A stretch of 64,000 nucleotides of DNA from Draconibacterium orientale (GTDB lineage: Bacteria; Bacteroidota; Bacteroidia; Bacteroidales; Prolixibacteraceae): the NCBI RefSeq assembly GCF_000626635.1, contig NZ_CP007451.1, forward strand, positions 1,178,001 through 1,242,000, read 5' to 3'. The stretch's first letter is position 1. Each line of letters begins with the position of its first letter. Both the position numbers and the translations under genes were made by a program. Shown here piece after piece: positions 53,761-64,000 of this stretch. The notes beneath the pieces are model-generated. The model made no database searches. It had not been told where the DNA came from and worked only from the letters and a program-made list of their open reading frames with translations.

Positions 53761-54810
53761 ATGAAGTTATCAAAATTCAAGTACAATTTAGAACAGGAAA
53801 AGATTGCTTTGCACCCTGCCGATAACCGTGACGAATCAAAATTAATGGTGCTAAACAGAGCAACACGAACAATTGAACACAAATTGTTTAAAGACCTGCT
53901 TGATTATTTTGATGATAAAGATGTGATGGTTTTTAACGATACCAAAGTGTTTCCCGCACGTTTGTATGGTAACAAGGAAAAAACCGGAGCAGAAATCGAA
54001 GTTTTTCTTCTTCGCGAATTAAACCGCGAGCAACGTTTGTGGGACGTACTGGTTGATCCGGCACGTAAAATACGTATTGGAAACAAGCTGTATTTTGGCG
54101 ACGACGACCTACTGGTTGCCGAGGTAATTGACAATACCACATCGCGAGGCCGCACTTTGCGCTTTTTGTTTGATGGCCCGTACGACGAATTTAAGCAAAC
54201 ACTTTACAGCCTTGGAGAAACACCACTTCCAAAATTTATCAACCGCCCGGTACAACCCGAAGATAAAGATCGTTTCCAGACAATTTTTGCAAAACACGAA
54301 GGTGCCGTTGCAGCGCCAACAGCAGGTTTGCACTTTAGCCGCGAATTGCTAAAACGTTTGGAAATTAAAGGTGTTGATTTTTCGTACGTTACTTTGCATG
54401 TTGGCTTAGGAAACTTCCGCAGCGTAGATGTTGAAGACCTTACCAAACACAAAATGGACTCGGAGCAGATTTGGATTAAAAACGAAGCCTGCGAGATGGT
54501 AAACAAAGCAAAACAGGAAAAACGGAATGTATGTGCCGTGGGAACTACGGTAATGCGTACACTTGAAAGCTCGGTATCAACACAAGGATTTTTGAAACCA
54601 TTTGAAGGATGGACCAATAAATTTATTTTCCCTCCTTACGAGTTTAGCGTAGCAAACAGCATGATTACCAACTTCCACCTTCCTTACTCAACATTGCTGA
54701 TGATGGTTGCCGCATTTGGCGGATACGATTTTGTGATGGAAGCTTATGATATTGCTACTAAAAACGATTACCGTTTTGGCACTTATGGCGATGCCATGCT
54801 GATTATTTGA
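53761..54810 (+). CDS. queA: S-adenosylmethionine:tRNA ribosyltransferase-isomerase
   Basis: Transfers the ribosyl part of SAM to preQ1 in tRNA to make epoxyqueuosine. The 349-residue protein shows [64 protein letters not shown] and [18 protein letters not shown], all family blocks. It has its own possible -7 element and a terminator after it. Confidence 0.97.
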   Translation: MKLSKFKYNLEQEKIALHPADNRDESKLMVLNRATRTIEHKLFKDLLDYFDDKDVMVFNDTKVFPARLYGNKEKTGAEIEVFLLRELNREQRLWDVLVDPARKIRIGNKLYFGDDDLLVAEVIDNTTSRGRTLRFLFDGPYDEFKQTLYSLGETPLPKFINRPVQPEDKDRFQTIFAKHEGAVAAPTAGLHFSRELLKRLEIKGVDFSYVTLHVGLGNFRSVDVEDLTKHKMDSEQIWIKNEACEMVNKAKQEKRNVCAVGTTVMRTLESSVSTQGFLKPFEGWTNKFIFPPYEFSVANSMITNFHLPYSTLLMMVAAFGGYDFVMEAYDIATKNDYRFGTYGDAMLII

Positions 54811-54831
54811 TCGATAACTTTACACAACAAT

Positions 54832-54867
54832 AAAAAAACCACGGAATTTATTTCGTGGTTTTTTTAT
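54832..54867. terminator. Intrinsic terminator after queA
   Basis: AACCACGGAA pairs with TTTCGTGGTT around TTTA (one mismatch or G-T pair), flanked by A- and T-runs; bidirectional capacity for the convergent DUF3352 gene. Confidence 0.85.
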
Positions 54868-54901
54868 TTGCATTTCTGAAGCCATTTTGGCGATTCTTCA
54901 A

Positions 54902-57684
54902 TTATTCCAATTCGTAGCACAGCAGGTTACCGTCTTCATCGCCTACTACCAGACTCAGCGGTCCTCCATTTTGTAATTGCCCGATTGCAAATTCACTGTT
55001 ACCGTTCAACGGAAATCCGTCGTACTGTTTTCCCTTTGCATCAAACAAATAAATCTCGTTTTCATTCGTATCGGTTAAACCTATCATTTTTTGAGTGGCT
55101 GTAAAAGCATAAAGATTTACCGCTAACAAATTATTGTCAAACTCTTCTTCAAACAGTTTATCCCCATCTTCGTTGAAAACATACAAGCCATCCTTGTCAA
55201 TAAATACGAACTCTGGCTTTCCATCGCCGTTAATATCATCCACTTTAAACCGATGATCGGATGAAAATTTTCCGGTTTCTTTTGTGCAAATTTACCATCG
55301 AAGAACAGGTAAAAAACATCTCCATCGCGGCTGGTAGTAACCATTTTAGGCACACCTTGCGTGTTTAAAGCCATTTCATTTGCCGATGGTGCAAATTTTG
55401 CCGATGAATTAACCCGCATTACTCCCCTGCGGTTTTGGATATAAACCTGGTTTTCGTCGCTAAAAACAATATAATCTTTATTGCTCACCCTGAAAAACGC
55501 TATCGGGCTGGTTACCGTTCCGCTGGTTTTATCAAACGACCAACCGCTGATAATTTTCCCTTCGTGACTGTATGCATAAACCCTTTTATCCTGGCAAGCC
55601 ACAAAATAACGGTATTGGTTATTGTTGTTGTAATCGAACACATTTACACCATTGGTAGCCGGCGATTTTAAAATAATGGGGAAATTGGCGACACTGGTTC
55701 CGTTTCTGTCGATCAGGTATATTTTTTCGTTGGTATTAAAGAGATACTGCAATTTGCCGTTGTTGTAATAATCCACCTGGTGAATTTGCCCCATAATCTT
55801 TCCGCTTATGGGGGCGCTCCAAATAATTTTACCATCGGCATCAACCAAATGCAGCTGATTATTTACGTCCTGAACAACTATTTCCTTCTTCGCTTTATTG
55901 GTATGATTGATTACCAGTTGCGGTTTTAACGCCACTTCGGCTCCCAACCGGCACTGCCATTTTGCACGCACATCGTTTTTCGCCTTTTGCTGATAGCCCA
56001 AATTCAGCGCGTTAAAATAAATGTTGTTTTCGCACACCACCTGCCAGCTTATGGCATTAAACTTTCTAAAAACAGCTTCATTCTTCTCCAGCCCCTTGTT
56101 TATTTCGGAACTAAACAAATCGTGGCGAAGCGCATAAAGCTTGTTTATGTTGCCATACACATTCAGGTTCGCTTTGCTCTCGGCCGCTCTGCTAATCGTT
56201 TCATAATCGGAATCTGTTCGTAATGTTTCTCCCGAATCCATATCGTCGAGGTATTTTTCCAATTCTTCTTTTGAACTGGCAAAAATTAGTTGATCATCAC
56301 GAAAGGCAGCAAAGCGCGCACGTACAAAATCGAAAGCTCCACCCAGCCAGATGCCTGGCAACGAAGGATAAGGGAATTGGTAAATTCGGTAGTTTTGTTG
56401 GTCTGACGAGCGAAATGTGCTCACCAAACTTTCGAGTTCACTATCTTTTCGTTTGGCATAATTCGTCAGCATCCCTTCAAAAACCTCCTGGCTTTCTTTT
56501 CCCGACTGGCCATTTAAAATCAACAGCGAGCCCATTTCTGCTTCAGTAGGAACAGTAGTTATGGCTGCCAACACCTTGTCTTTTACCAGGCTTCTAAATT
56601 TCTCACGACTGTCGGTACGGAAATTCTGCTCCATCATTTTTATCTTCTCTTCCCGGTTGTAATAAGCCTCGGAATGCACAAAATAGTTTTCCAGGTTCTT
56701 AAAAAACAAGTCTCTGTTTGAAAAAGAAAATCCAATATAAAACGATGTTGATTTTGGTAACAAACGATCGGCATTACAACTCACTGCTTCCTGCCCCTGC
56801 AAAACCGAGAGGAAATGATTCAGCGAATCGTCGGCTGCGGTAATTCCGTTTAGCGTTAAGCGGTTGTCGTGAAAACTTAAATCGAGCTCACTCCAGCTGG
56901 CATAATCTTTTATTTTTAAAACATCGCGTTTGAGATTGATACGGTCGGTTTCGCCAAATTCATTTTCCTGTTGTTTTGTTGTTGAATTCAAAAGATCCGC
57001 CCAAAGCTCAGGAAAACGCCTGTGGTTAATGTACCCGGCTAGCTCCGATTGATTGGCAACCGTACGGTTTACCAAATTAAAGTATTGGTTGTCGGTAATT
57101 CCCGGCACATCCAGTTGCCTGATACATTTTTCTACCAGAATAACTTCGGGGCTTATAATTACCAGATTTCCGGCAACGCTATAACTCAGTTCATTGTTTC
57201 CATCCGAATCAAAAACATCAATTATAGCATAACCGTTATAGTTACGTTTTTGGAACGAGGTTCGCGAAATTCCGGTGAGTTTCTCAATTAAAAGTTCCAG
57301 TCCCTCGCGTTCTTTTGCACTTTTTAAATTACCTATGATAACCGGATGCAATACGTTCTTCCCAACAAAATCGAGTGCCAGTACAACCGGTCGTTTTCCG
57401 AGCTGCTTCTGAATTTCGGGTTCACTTTCAATTACGCTCTGAATGCCCGAAATCTCGTTTAATAAGTTATTGAACCCGGGAATCCCGGCTAATTCGATTA
57501 CTACCGGATTATCTGCAGGAATAGCCTTGAGCCCGTCGGCCTCAAGAAACAGCGGCACCGACAAAGGCACAGCTTTATATAACGGCGACTCTTTGGTGAA
57601 AGCCACTTCGTCTTTTGCGAAGTACAGAAATCCGGCCACTGCCCCGGCCAAAATAAGGAGTATGATTATGAGGTACCGCTTCAT
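54902..57684 (-). CDS. DUF3352-like membrane-anchored propeller protein, interrupted by a -1 frameshift
   Basis: The N-terminus (KRYLIIILLILAGAVAGFLYF) is an uncleaved membrane anchor. The first 560 or so residues resemble DUF3352, and the rest repeats a beta-propeller pattern (YLIDRNG, VYAYSHEGK, YIQNRRG, YLFDAKG). The frame entered at 57684 runs out at 55123, while the rest of the propeller (DDINGDGKPEFVFIDKDG) is open in another frame down to 54902. One extra base in the T-run 55280-55283, or in AAAATTTT at 55264-55271, joins them into 927 residues. This looks like a lost homopolymer base, natural or technical. Function unknown. Confidence 0.8.
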
Positions 57685-57710
57685 TTTTTAATCTTTTTGT
57701 CAAAAGTAAT

Positions 57711-57718
57711 AATTAGGA
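57711..57718 (-). promoter_or_regulatory. Candidate -7 element for the DUF3352 gene
   Basis: The minus strand reads TACTTTTG 27 bp before the start; no -33 TTTG is visible at the usual distance. Confidence 0.4.
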
Positions 57719-57782
57719 AACGCTTGGTACTACCTTTTTCGTTTATGAAATTAAACATTGATTGTTAATAATTTAAGGGTAA

Positions 57783-57812
57783 CAAAAAAGGCCGGAAAAA
57801 CCCGGCCTTCTT
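57783..57812 (-). terminator. Intrinsic terminator of rimP-nusA-infB
   Basis: On the minus strand AAGGCCGG pairs with CCGGCCTT around GTTTTT, then a T-run, 20 bp after the infB stop. Confidence 0.9.
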
Positions 57813-57832
57813 ATCTTGCTATATAATGTATC

Positions 57833-60814
57833 TTACAGTGTCTTGGCTACTTCAACTTCATGGTAAGCTTCAATATGGTCGCCAACCTTAATGTCGTTAA
57901 ATTTCTCGATATTCAAACCGCACTCGTAGCCGTTTTTCACTTCTTTCACGTCTTCTTTAAAACGTTTCAGCGATCCGAGTATTCCGTCGTAAATTACAAT
58001 TCCATCGCGGATTACACGGGCTTTCGAGTTGCGTGCAATTTTTCCGTCGCGAACAATACAACCTGCAACAGTTCCCACTTTCGTAATTTTAAATACTTCC
58101 AGTACCTCAACGGTTCCGGTAACTTCTTCCTTAATTTCAGGAGAAAGCATACCTTCCATTGCCGCTTTAATCTCGTTAATAGCATCGTAAATAATCGAGT
58201 ACAAACGAATATCGATTTGTTCTCTTTCGGCCATTTTACGTGCATTTAACGACGGACGAACCTGGAAACCAACTACAATCGCTTCTGATGCGGCAGCCAG
58301 CGAGATATCAGATTCAGAGATCTGACCAACTGCTTTGTGAATAATGTTGATCTGAATTTCTTCGGTTGATAACTTGATCAATGAATCAGACAGTGCTTCG
58401 ATAGATCCATCCACGTCACCTTTAACAATCAGGTTCAACTCCTGGAAGTTACCAATTGCAATACGACGACCAATCTCATCAAGTGTAATGTGTTTCTGCG
58501 TACGCAAACCTTGCTCGCGTGCCAGTTGCTCGCGTTTGTTGGTAATGCTTCGTGCTTCGCGCTCATTCTCCATAACATTGAACTTGTCGCCCGCTTGTGG
58601 TGCTCCGTTCAATCCAAGAATAATTGCTGGCTGTGCAGGTCCAACATCTTTAATGTTTTGGTTACGCTCGTTGAACATTGCTTTTACGTGGCCGTAATAC
58701 TGACCGGCAATAATAATATCGCCAACGTGCAGTGTTCCGCTTTCAACCAATAATGTTGATACGTAACCTCTACCACGGTCGAGCTCCGATTCAATAATGG
58801 TTCCCTGTGCCTTTTTGTTGGCATTTGCTTTCAGCTCGAGCATTTCGGCTTCAAGCAATACTTTTTCAAGAAGATCATCGATACCAATTCCGTTTTTGGC
58901 CGAAATATCGTGCGACTGGTATTTACCGCCCCACTCTTCAACCAGGTAATTCATATTGGCCAGTTCTTCTTTTATCTTTTCAGGATTTGCTCCCGGTTTA
59001 TCGATCTTGTTAATGGCAAAAACAATTGGAACTCCCGCTGCCGATGCGTGGTTGATCGCCTCAATAGTCTGTGGCATCACGTTATCGTCGGCCGCTACAA
59101 TAATAATTGCAATATCGGTTACCTGAGCACCCCGTGCACGCATTGCGGTAAACGCCTCGTGACCCGGAGTATCAAGGAAAGTAATCATTCTGCCATCTTC
59201 CAGGCTTACGTGGTATGCACCAATGTGCTGGGTAATACCACCGGCCTCTCCGGCAATTACGTTTGTACTACGAATATGGTCGAGCAGCGATGTTTTACCG
59301 TGGTCAACGTGTCCCATAACAGTTACAATTGGCGGACGAGGCATCAAATCTTCCGGTTTATCTTCCTCTTCCTCAATCGCTTCTGCAATTTCAACGCTAA
59401 CGAACTCTACCTTGTACCCAAATTCTTCGGCCACTACGGCGAGTGTTTCAGCATCGAGACGCTGGTTGATGGAAACAAACAGCCCCAATGACATACATGA
59501 CGAAATAATTTCGTTTACGCCAACATTCATCATGGTAGCCAGTTCGGCAACAGTAACAAACTCAGTTACTTTAAGAATGTTCTGGTCCAGCATTTGCTGT
59601 TCCATATCTGCCTGCATTCTTTCGCTGGCAGCGGCGCGCTTGTCGCGACGGTGTTTTGCTCCTTTTTTTGTTTTGCCTTTTGTTGTTAAACGGGCAAGTG
59701 TATCTTTAATTTGCTTTTGTACGTCCTCTTCGTTAACCTCTTTTTTAAGTGGTCGTTTTTTCTTTCCTGGCACTTGTTTGTTTGCCTGGAATTTTCCTCT
59801 CGGACGATCGCCGGGTTTCTGCTGTTGTCTGTCAACACTAACCTTTCCGGTGTCTTTAGAAATACGTTTTCTGCGCTTTTTTCTATCCCCCTGATTTCCG
59901 GCTTCCTGTTTCTTTTCAGGAAGATCGATTTTACCAAGGATGGTTGGGCCATTGAGCTTGTTAACTTTTGCTTTTATAAAGCCTGAATTCTCATCCTTGT
60001 CTTTATCTTGCCCCTGCCCCTGACGTTCGGCAATTCGCTGTTTCTTGCGCTCCTGGCGCTCTTTCTCGCGCTCTTCTTTTGTTTTTTTGGCAGGGCGTGT
60101 TTTCTGATTCATATTGCTCAGATCGATCTTGCCCACTACCTTTATTTTGTCATCCGACTTTGGTGCAGTTGTTTCAATAAGGTCTTCCACTTTTTCTTTT
60201 GGTGTACTTTCGGCTTTTGGTGCAGCTTCCTCTTTTTCTGCTTTCGGCGCCGGTTCTTCTTTCTTTTCGGCTGCAGGCGCCTCTTTTACTTCTTCTTTTA
60301 CAGGAACCTGTTTTTCAGGTTTCTTTTCTTCGGCTTTAACTTCAACCGGCTTTTCTTCAGCAGGTTTCTCTTCAACAGCTTTCTCTTCAACAGGTTTTTC
60401 CACCTTCTTTTTCGGTTTGTTTAACTTGTCGAGATCAATCTTGTCGAGCACCTTAACATTCAGCTCCGGCTTTTTAACAACTTCTTCTGCCGGTTTTTCT
60501 TCAACCTTTTTCTCTGCAGCAGGCTTTTCAGTTTTTGGTTCTTCTTTCTCCTGACTTTCAGCCTCGGGCTCCATAGAAATTACTTCTTTCTTTGGACGCT
60601 GACTCTTCAGGTTCATTTTTTCCGACTCTTTCTTGATGGTAATATCTACTTTGTATTCCTTTTCAAGAAGTTGCACGGCGTCTTCTGCAACTTTAGTATT
60701 AGGGTTTGAATCGATTTCGTACCCTTTTTTATGCAAGAACTCAACAATGGTATGAATACCTACGTTGAACTGCCTTGCAAGTTTACTAAGTCTTGTTGTT
60801 TTGCCTGCTACCAT
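57833..60814 (-). CDS. infB: Translation initiation factor IF-2
   Basis: Delivers initiator tRNA and promotes subunit joining. Of 993 residues, the first 55 form an IF2_N domain ([28 protein letters not shown]). A low-complexity Lys/Glu/Pro/Ala linker runs to about residue 270, then a second IF2_N-like domain ([16 protein letters not shown]) near 420. The G domain has G1 GHVDHGKT at 501-508, DTPGHEAF and NKIDKPGA. It ends with the usual domain IV ([17 protein letters not shown]). Downstream of nusA in the usual operon. Confidence 0.97.
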   Translation of the reverse strand: MVAGKTTRLSKLARQFNVGIHTIVEFLHKKGYEIDSNPNTKVAEDAVQLLEKEYKVDITIKKESEKMNLKSQRPKKEVISMEPEAESQEKEEPKTEKPAAEKKVEEKPAEEVVKKPELNVKVLDKIDLDKLNKPKKKVEKPVEEKAVEEKPAEEKPVEVKAEEKKPEKQVPVKEEVKEAPAAEKKEEPAPKAEKEEAAPKAESTPKEKVEDLIETTAPKSDDKIKVVGKIDLSNMNQKTRPAKKTKEEREKERQERKKQRIAERQGQGQDKDKDENSGFIKAKVNKLNGPTILGKIDLPEKKQEAGNQGDRKKRRKRISKDTGKVSVDRQQQKPGDRPRGKFQANKQVPGKKKRPLKKEVNEEDVQKQIKDTLARLTTKGKTKKGAKHRRDKRAAASERMQADMEQQMLDQNILKVTEFVTVAELATMMNVGVNEIISSCMSLGLFVSINQRLDAETLAVVAEEFGYKVEFVSVEIAEAIEEEEDKPEDLMPRPPIVTVMGHVDHGKTSLLDHIRSTNVIAGEAGGITQHIGAYHVSLEDGRMITFLDTPGHEAFTAMRARGAQVTDIAIIIVAADDNVMPQTIEAINHASAAGVPIVFAINKIDKPGANPEKIKEELANMNYLVEEWGGKYQSHDISAKNGIGIDDLLEKVLLEAEMLELKANANKKAQGTIIESELDRGRGYVSTLLVESGTLHVGDIIIAGQYYGHVKAMFNERNQNIKDVGPAQPAIILGLNGAPQAGDKFNVMENEREARSITNKREQLAREQGLRTQKHITLDEIGRRIAIGNFQELNLIVKGDVDGSIEALSDSLIKLSTEEIQINIIHKAVGQISESDISLAAASEAIVVGFQVRPSLNARKMAEREQIDIRLYSIIYDAINEIKAAMEGMLSPEIKEEVTGTVEVLEVFKITKVGTVAGCIVRDGKIARNSKARVIRDGIVIYDGILGSLKRFKEDVKEVKNGYECGLNIEKFNDIKVGDHIEAYHEVEVAKTL

Positions 60815-60874
60815 ATAATTCTTTATTTACTTTTCTAATTTGTATGAATAAAAACCAATCTGCGTTGATGGCTA

Positions 60875-62110
60875 TTATTCAAATTCTGAACTAAGGATTT
60901 TCAGAACCTCATCGATTGTTTCGTCTTCCAGGTCGGTTCTTTTAATCAATTCAGCACGCGGAATATTTAATACGTTCTTTGCGGTATCGCAACCGATTCC
61001 TTTTAATGCATCAATTACCCAGCTTTCAATTTCATCTGCAAACTCATCCAGGTTCACATCTTCGTCGTCTTCTTCCATCTCACGATAAACATCGATCTCG
61101 TACCCGGTTAACTGGCTGGCCAAACGAATATTTAAACCGCCTTTACCAATTGCCAGCGAAACCTCTTCCGGCTTCAGATATACTTCCGCTTTTTTATCGT
61201 CTTCCAGAATTTTTATCGAATTAATTTTCGCCGGATTCAGCGATCGTTTAATAAACAACTGAAGGTTCGACGAATAATTGATAACATCGATATTTTCGTT
61301 ACGCAACTCGCGAACGATACCGTGGATTCTCGATCCTTTCATTCCCACACATGCTCCAACAGGGTCGATTCGTTCGTCGTACGATTCAACCGCAACTTTA
61401 GCACGCTCGCCCGGTACACGAACAATTTTCTTGATGGTGATTAAGCCGTCGAAGATTTCCGGAATTTCCAACTCGAACAAACGCTCGAGGAAAGCCGGTG
61501 CTGTACGCGACAAAATAATTAGCGGGTTGTTATTTCGCAATTCTACTTTATATACAATGGCGCGAACGTTATCGCCTTTACGGAAATAATCGGATGGAAT
61601 TTGTTCTGATTTTGGAAGGATCAATTCGTTTCCTTCATCGTCAAGAATCAGAATTTCCTTTTTCCACACCTGATAAACTTCACCGGTAACAATATCGCCA
61701 ATTTTGTTTTTATATTTTCCGTAGATATGGTCTTTCTCCAGCTCCAGAATTTTACTGGCCAGGTTCTGACGCAAATTCAAAATGGCACGGCGCCCAAAAT
61801 CGGCTAATTTAACCTCGTCGGTAACTTCTTCGCCTACTTCGTAATCGTCGTCAATTTTCAGCGCATCGCTCAAAGTTATTTGCAGGTTCGGATCTTCGAT
61901 CTCGTCGTCTGCAACAACTTCGCGGTTTCGCCAAATCTCAAAGTCGCCCTTATCAATATTGATAATCACATCGAAGTTCTCATCAGTTCCATACTGACGG
62001 ATAAGCACGCTACGAAAAACGTCTTCCAGCACGCTCATCATTGTAACCCTGTCAATGTTTTTCAGCTCCTTAAATTCGGCAAAAGTATCTATCAGGTTAA
62101 TATTTTCCAT
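60875..62110 (-). CDS. nusA: Transcription termination/antitermination factor NusA
   Basis: Binds RNA polymerase and nascent RNA, affecting pausing, termination and antitermination. The 411 residues contain the N-terminal polymerase-binding domain, an S1 domain (GDIVTGEVYQVWKKEILIL), KH1 (GACVGMKGSRIHGIVREL) and KH2 (SLAIGKGGLNIRLASQLTG). Then an acidic tail and a short helix-hairpin-helix-like end follow. It lacks the acidic repeats of E. coli NusA. It is 11 bp downstream of rimP. Confidence 0.96.
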   Translation of the reverse strand: MENINLIDTFAEFKELKNIDRVTMMSVLEDVFRSVLIRQYGTDENFDVIINIDKGDFEIWRNREVVADDEIEDPNLQITLSDALKIDDDYEVGEEVTDEVKLADFGRRAILNLRQNLASKILELEKDHIYGKYKNKIGDIVTGEVYQVWKKEILILDDEGNELILPKSEQIPSDYFRKGDNVRAIVYKVELRNNNPLIILSRTAPAFLERLFELEIPEIFDGLITIKKIVRVPGERAKVAVESYDERIDPVGACVGMKGSRIHGIVRELRNENIDVINYSSNLQLFIKRSLNPAKINSIKILEDDKKAEVYLKPEEVSLAIGKGGLNIRLASQLTGYEIDVYREMEEDDEDVNLDEFADEIESWVIDALKGIGCDTAKNVLNIPRAELIKRTDLEDETIDEVLKILSSEFE

Positions 62111-62121
62111 CTTTCATCGCT

Positions 62122-62586
62122 TTATTTAAATGAAATAACCGCTTTCGCACTTTTTATTTCGTCGTATTTTAAAATATGTTTTTTTACTACCATTTGCTTT
62201 TTCTTGTGCCCCTCCACTTTTTCACGTTTCGAGGTTTCAAGTACTATGCCATCATCACTGTTTTCCAAAAGCAGCCCTTTCAATTTTTCATTGTCGGCTG
62301 TTAAAACTTCAATTTCTTTGCCGGTATATTTTTCGTATTGTTGCTTTACTTTAAAACTCTCGGTTAGGCCCGGAGACGAAACCTGCAACGAAAAATCCTC
62401 TTCATCCCTGTCGAGATTGTGCTCTACATTACGACTAACAGCAATACATTGTTCGATAGTAATGCCGTTAAATCCGTCAACGTACACATTAATGTCGTTG
62501 GCCGAACTTATCGTCACATCAACAATAAACATCTCATCATCAAGACGTTCATTCACCAAATCTATTACTTTTTGTTTTGCTATCAT
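62122..62586 (-). CDS. rimP: Ribosome maturation factor RimP
   Basis: Assists 30S assembly. From the ATG at 62584-62586 (MIAKQKVIDLVNERLDDEM) it has 154 residues, matching the family. A longer frame from 62685 would translate across the promoter, which argues against it. DINVYVDGFNGITIEQCIAVSR and DFSLQVSSPGLTESF are the conserved blocks. First gene of rimP-nusA-infB. Confidence 0.93.
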   Translation of the reverse strand: MIAKQKVIDLVNERLDDEMFIVDVTISSANDINVYVDGFNGITIEQCIAVSRNVEHNLDRDEEDFSLQVSSPGLTESFKVKQQYEKYTGKEIEVLTADNEKLKGLLLENSDDGIVLETSKREKVEGHKKKQMVVKKHILKYDEIKSAKAVISFK

Positions 62587-62654
62587 TTCGTTGTATGTAA
62601 CAAAATAGGGAACCAACGGTCCCCTAAAAATTTCGCTTTTTAGAAAATTCTCGG

Positions 62655-62686
62655 CAAAAATAGTAATATTATCCAACATTAACAAA
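62655..62686 (-). promoter_or_regulatory. Promoter of rimP-nusA-infB
   Basis: Minus strand TTTG (62686-62683), a 20-bp spacer, then TATTTTTG (62662-62655), matching the Bacteroidota consensus; it lies upstream of the ATG chosen for rimP. Confidence 0.8.
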
Positions 62687-62854
62687 TATACGCTCCTACA
62701 TAAAATGCTGATTTTAAAGTAAAAAAATCATCAACCGCATTCTGTGCATAACAAATTCATTTTTACTTGCCTTTGCGTTTTATTTCCTAAAAAAAAGACT
62801 GTCATTTGCATTAGCGAAAGTTTTATAGTTTTAATCCAATTGAAAAACAGCACT

Positions 62855-64000
62855 GTGCAACAAGTCCAGCTTAATAAAAAGAAAATAATAAACGACCCCG
62901 TTTTCGGATTTATCAACCTCCAGTCAGACATCATATTCGATCTGCTGGAACATCCTATATTTCAACGGCTTCGCTACATCAAGCAGCTGGGATTATCGTA
63001 CCTGGTATTTCCGGGAGCTAATCACACACGTTTCGAGCACGCCATTGGCACAGTACATTTAATGCGCCAGGCCATTTCGGTGCTAAAAATAAAGGGGCAC
63101 GAAATTACCGAAAAAGAAGCCGAAGCTGTTACCATAGCCATTTTATTGCACGATATTGGCCATGCTCCTTTTTCGCATGTGCTGGAAAATACGCTGGTAA
63201 ATATTTCGCACGAAGAAATTTCGCTGATGCTAATGCAGGAGTTAAACCAACAGTTTAACGGCAAACTTGATTTGGCCATTAAAGTTTTTACCAACAAATA
63301 CAAGAAACAGTTTTTGCACCAGCTTGTTGCCAGCCAACTGGATATGGACCGACTGGATTACCTGAGCCGTGACAGTTTTTTCACCGGCGTGGTTGAAGGC
63401 ACCATTGGTATCGATCGCATTATAAAAATGCTAAATGTGCACAACGACCAGCTGGTGGTTGATATAAAAGGAATTTACTCGATTGAAAAATTCCTGATCT
63501 CGCGACGACTGATGTATTGGCAGGTTTATTTGCACAAAACGGTTGTGGCTGCCGAATTCCTATTAATAAATGTGTTGAAACGTGCCCGGGAGATCATCAC
63601 AAACGGTGGCGAATTGTTTGTAACCCCCACCCTGAAAATTTTCTTAACAAACAATTTCACTCCTGAAGATTTTCATGCAAACATTAAAATACAAGGAAAA
63701 AATGTACTGCAGTGGTATACGCTGCTCGACGACAACGACATTTTGATCTCCATAAAAGAATGGCAAAATCATCCTGATCCGGTTTTGTCGGAAATGGCAA
63801 AAAGTATAAGCAACCGAAAATTGCCGCGTACAAAGTTCAGCGATAAACCTATTTCCCCAACCAAAGAGCAGAAGTATTTAAAGCAAATCGGAAAACAGTT
63901 GATTTCCGATCCTGAACTGGCAAAATACTTCCTGATGACAGGTGTTATATCCAACAACGCCTACAGCAAACACTACGAGAATATTTCGGTTTTATACAAG
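62855..64000 (+). CDS. HD-domain phosphohydrolase, 3' end cut by the window edge
   Basis: A dGTPase-like HD-superfamily metal hydrolase, open for 382 codons to the end of the window. I use the GTG at 62855 (reads VQQVQLNKKKIINDPVFGF); an in-frame TTG at 62840 is possible and there is no ATG. Metal-binding residues are in NHTRFEHAIGTVHLM (first His) and ILLHDIGHAPFSH (HD pair), with DMDRLDYLSRDS as the later Asp motif. Proteins of this type may cleave dNTPs or other phosphates; the substrate is unknown. The gap 62587-62854 otherwise holds only the rimP promoter. Confidence 0.85.
   Translation, partial: MQQVQLNKKKIINDPVFGFINLQSDIIFDLLEHPIFQRLRYIKQLGLSYLVFPGANHTRFEHAIGTVHLMRQAISVLKIKGHEITEKEAEAVTIAILLHDIGHAPFSHVLENTLVNISHEEISLMLMQELNQQFNGKLDLAIKVFTNKYKKQFLHQLVASQLDMDRLDYLSRDSFFTGVVEGTIGIDRIIKMLNVHNDQLVVDIKGIYSIEKFLISRRLMYWQVYLHKTVVAAEFLLINVLKRAREIITNGGELFVTPTLKIFLTNNFTPEDFHANIKIQGKNVLQWYTLLDDNDILISIKEWQNHPDPVLSEMAKSISNRKLPRTKFSDKPISPTKEQKYLKQIGKQLISDPELAKYFLMTGVISNNAYSKHYENISVLYK

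Noticed and set aside
59223..59894. A 223-codon plus-strand frame, with another at 60114-60554, over infB
   Set aside because: Low-complexity Ser/Phe-rich translations opposite the Lys/Glu-rich part of IF-2.
62587..62685. The longer rimP reading frame
   Set aside because: It would translate the promoter at 62655-62686; the inner ATG gives the normal family length.

Overview
The window is a 64 kb stretch of a Bacteroidota chromosome. Three signs point there. Three promoters match the group's TTTG (-33), 19-20 bp spacer, TAnnTTTG (-7) pattern, upstream of tRNA-Glu, rplM and rimP. Gene neighbourhoods are typical: dapF-like/dapL, thyA-folA, ftsX-DUF3098-uppP-truB-queA and rimP-nusA-infB. The intergenic DNA is A/T-rich and full of small palindromic elements. 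A marine or anaerobic Marinilabiliales/Prolixibacteraceae-type organism is my inference from general protein flavour, not something the sequence proves.

Layout. 1-9.6 kb: era (cut by the window edge), a long KamA-type radical SAM protein, an exported polysaccharide deacetylase, a DapF-like protein, a REP-associated transposase with its palindromes, dapL, an aspartate-type aminotransferase and alanine dehydrogenase; much of this is lysine/diaminopimelate/alanine metabolism. 9.6-10.6 kb: a gene-free mosaic of repeats. 10.6-15.5 kb: a voltage-gated-type K+ channel with a zinc ribbon, thyA, folA, an M14 peptidase and ppa. 15.5-19 kb: a Tat-exported aldo/keto reductase lipoprotein and a GH9 glycosidase. 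18.9-19.5 kb: a second repeat block. 19.5-32 kb: yifB, DUF58, trxA, dnaE, hit, greA, a Rieske-like lipoprotein, ahcY and recQ. 32-41.7 kb: tatC, lptB, tRNA-Glu, rpsT, radC, a four-gene envelope-polysaccharide-like cluster, upp, a flavin reductase and a HemG-like flavodoxin. 41.7-50.7 kb: trmN6, a TIGR02757 protein, lolD-like, a Ca2+/Na+ exchanger, tatA, a group II intron and the rplM-rpsI-rpsB-tsf translation operon. 50.9-54.8 kb: ftsX to queA. 54.9-64 kb: a DUF3352 propeller protein, infB, nusA, rimP and an HD-domain phosphohydrolase (cut by the edge).

Most of the window is housekeeping. The points worth a second look are: a DapF homologue in which both catalytic cysteines are serine, encoded near dapL; a Rieske-fold lipoprotein with exact Rieske spacing but both His ligands replaced; a group II (IIC-like) intron placed one base past the tsf terminator T-tract; two non-coding arrays with strict 22-bp and 21-bp periods; a dispersed 31-bp double-dyad (GTGA/TCAC) element; and two apparent single-base homopolymer frameshifts (recQ, DUF3352) that may be sequencing errors. 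I saw no CRISPR array, prophage or classical defence island.
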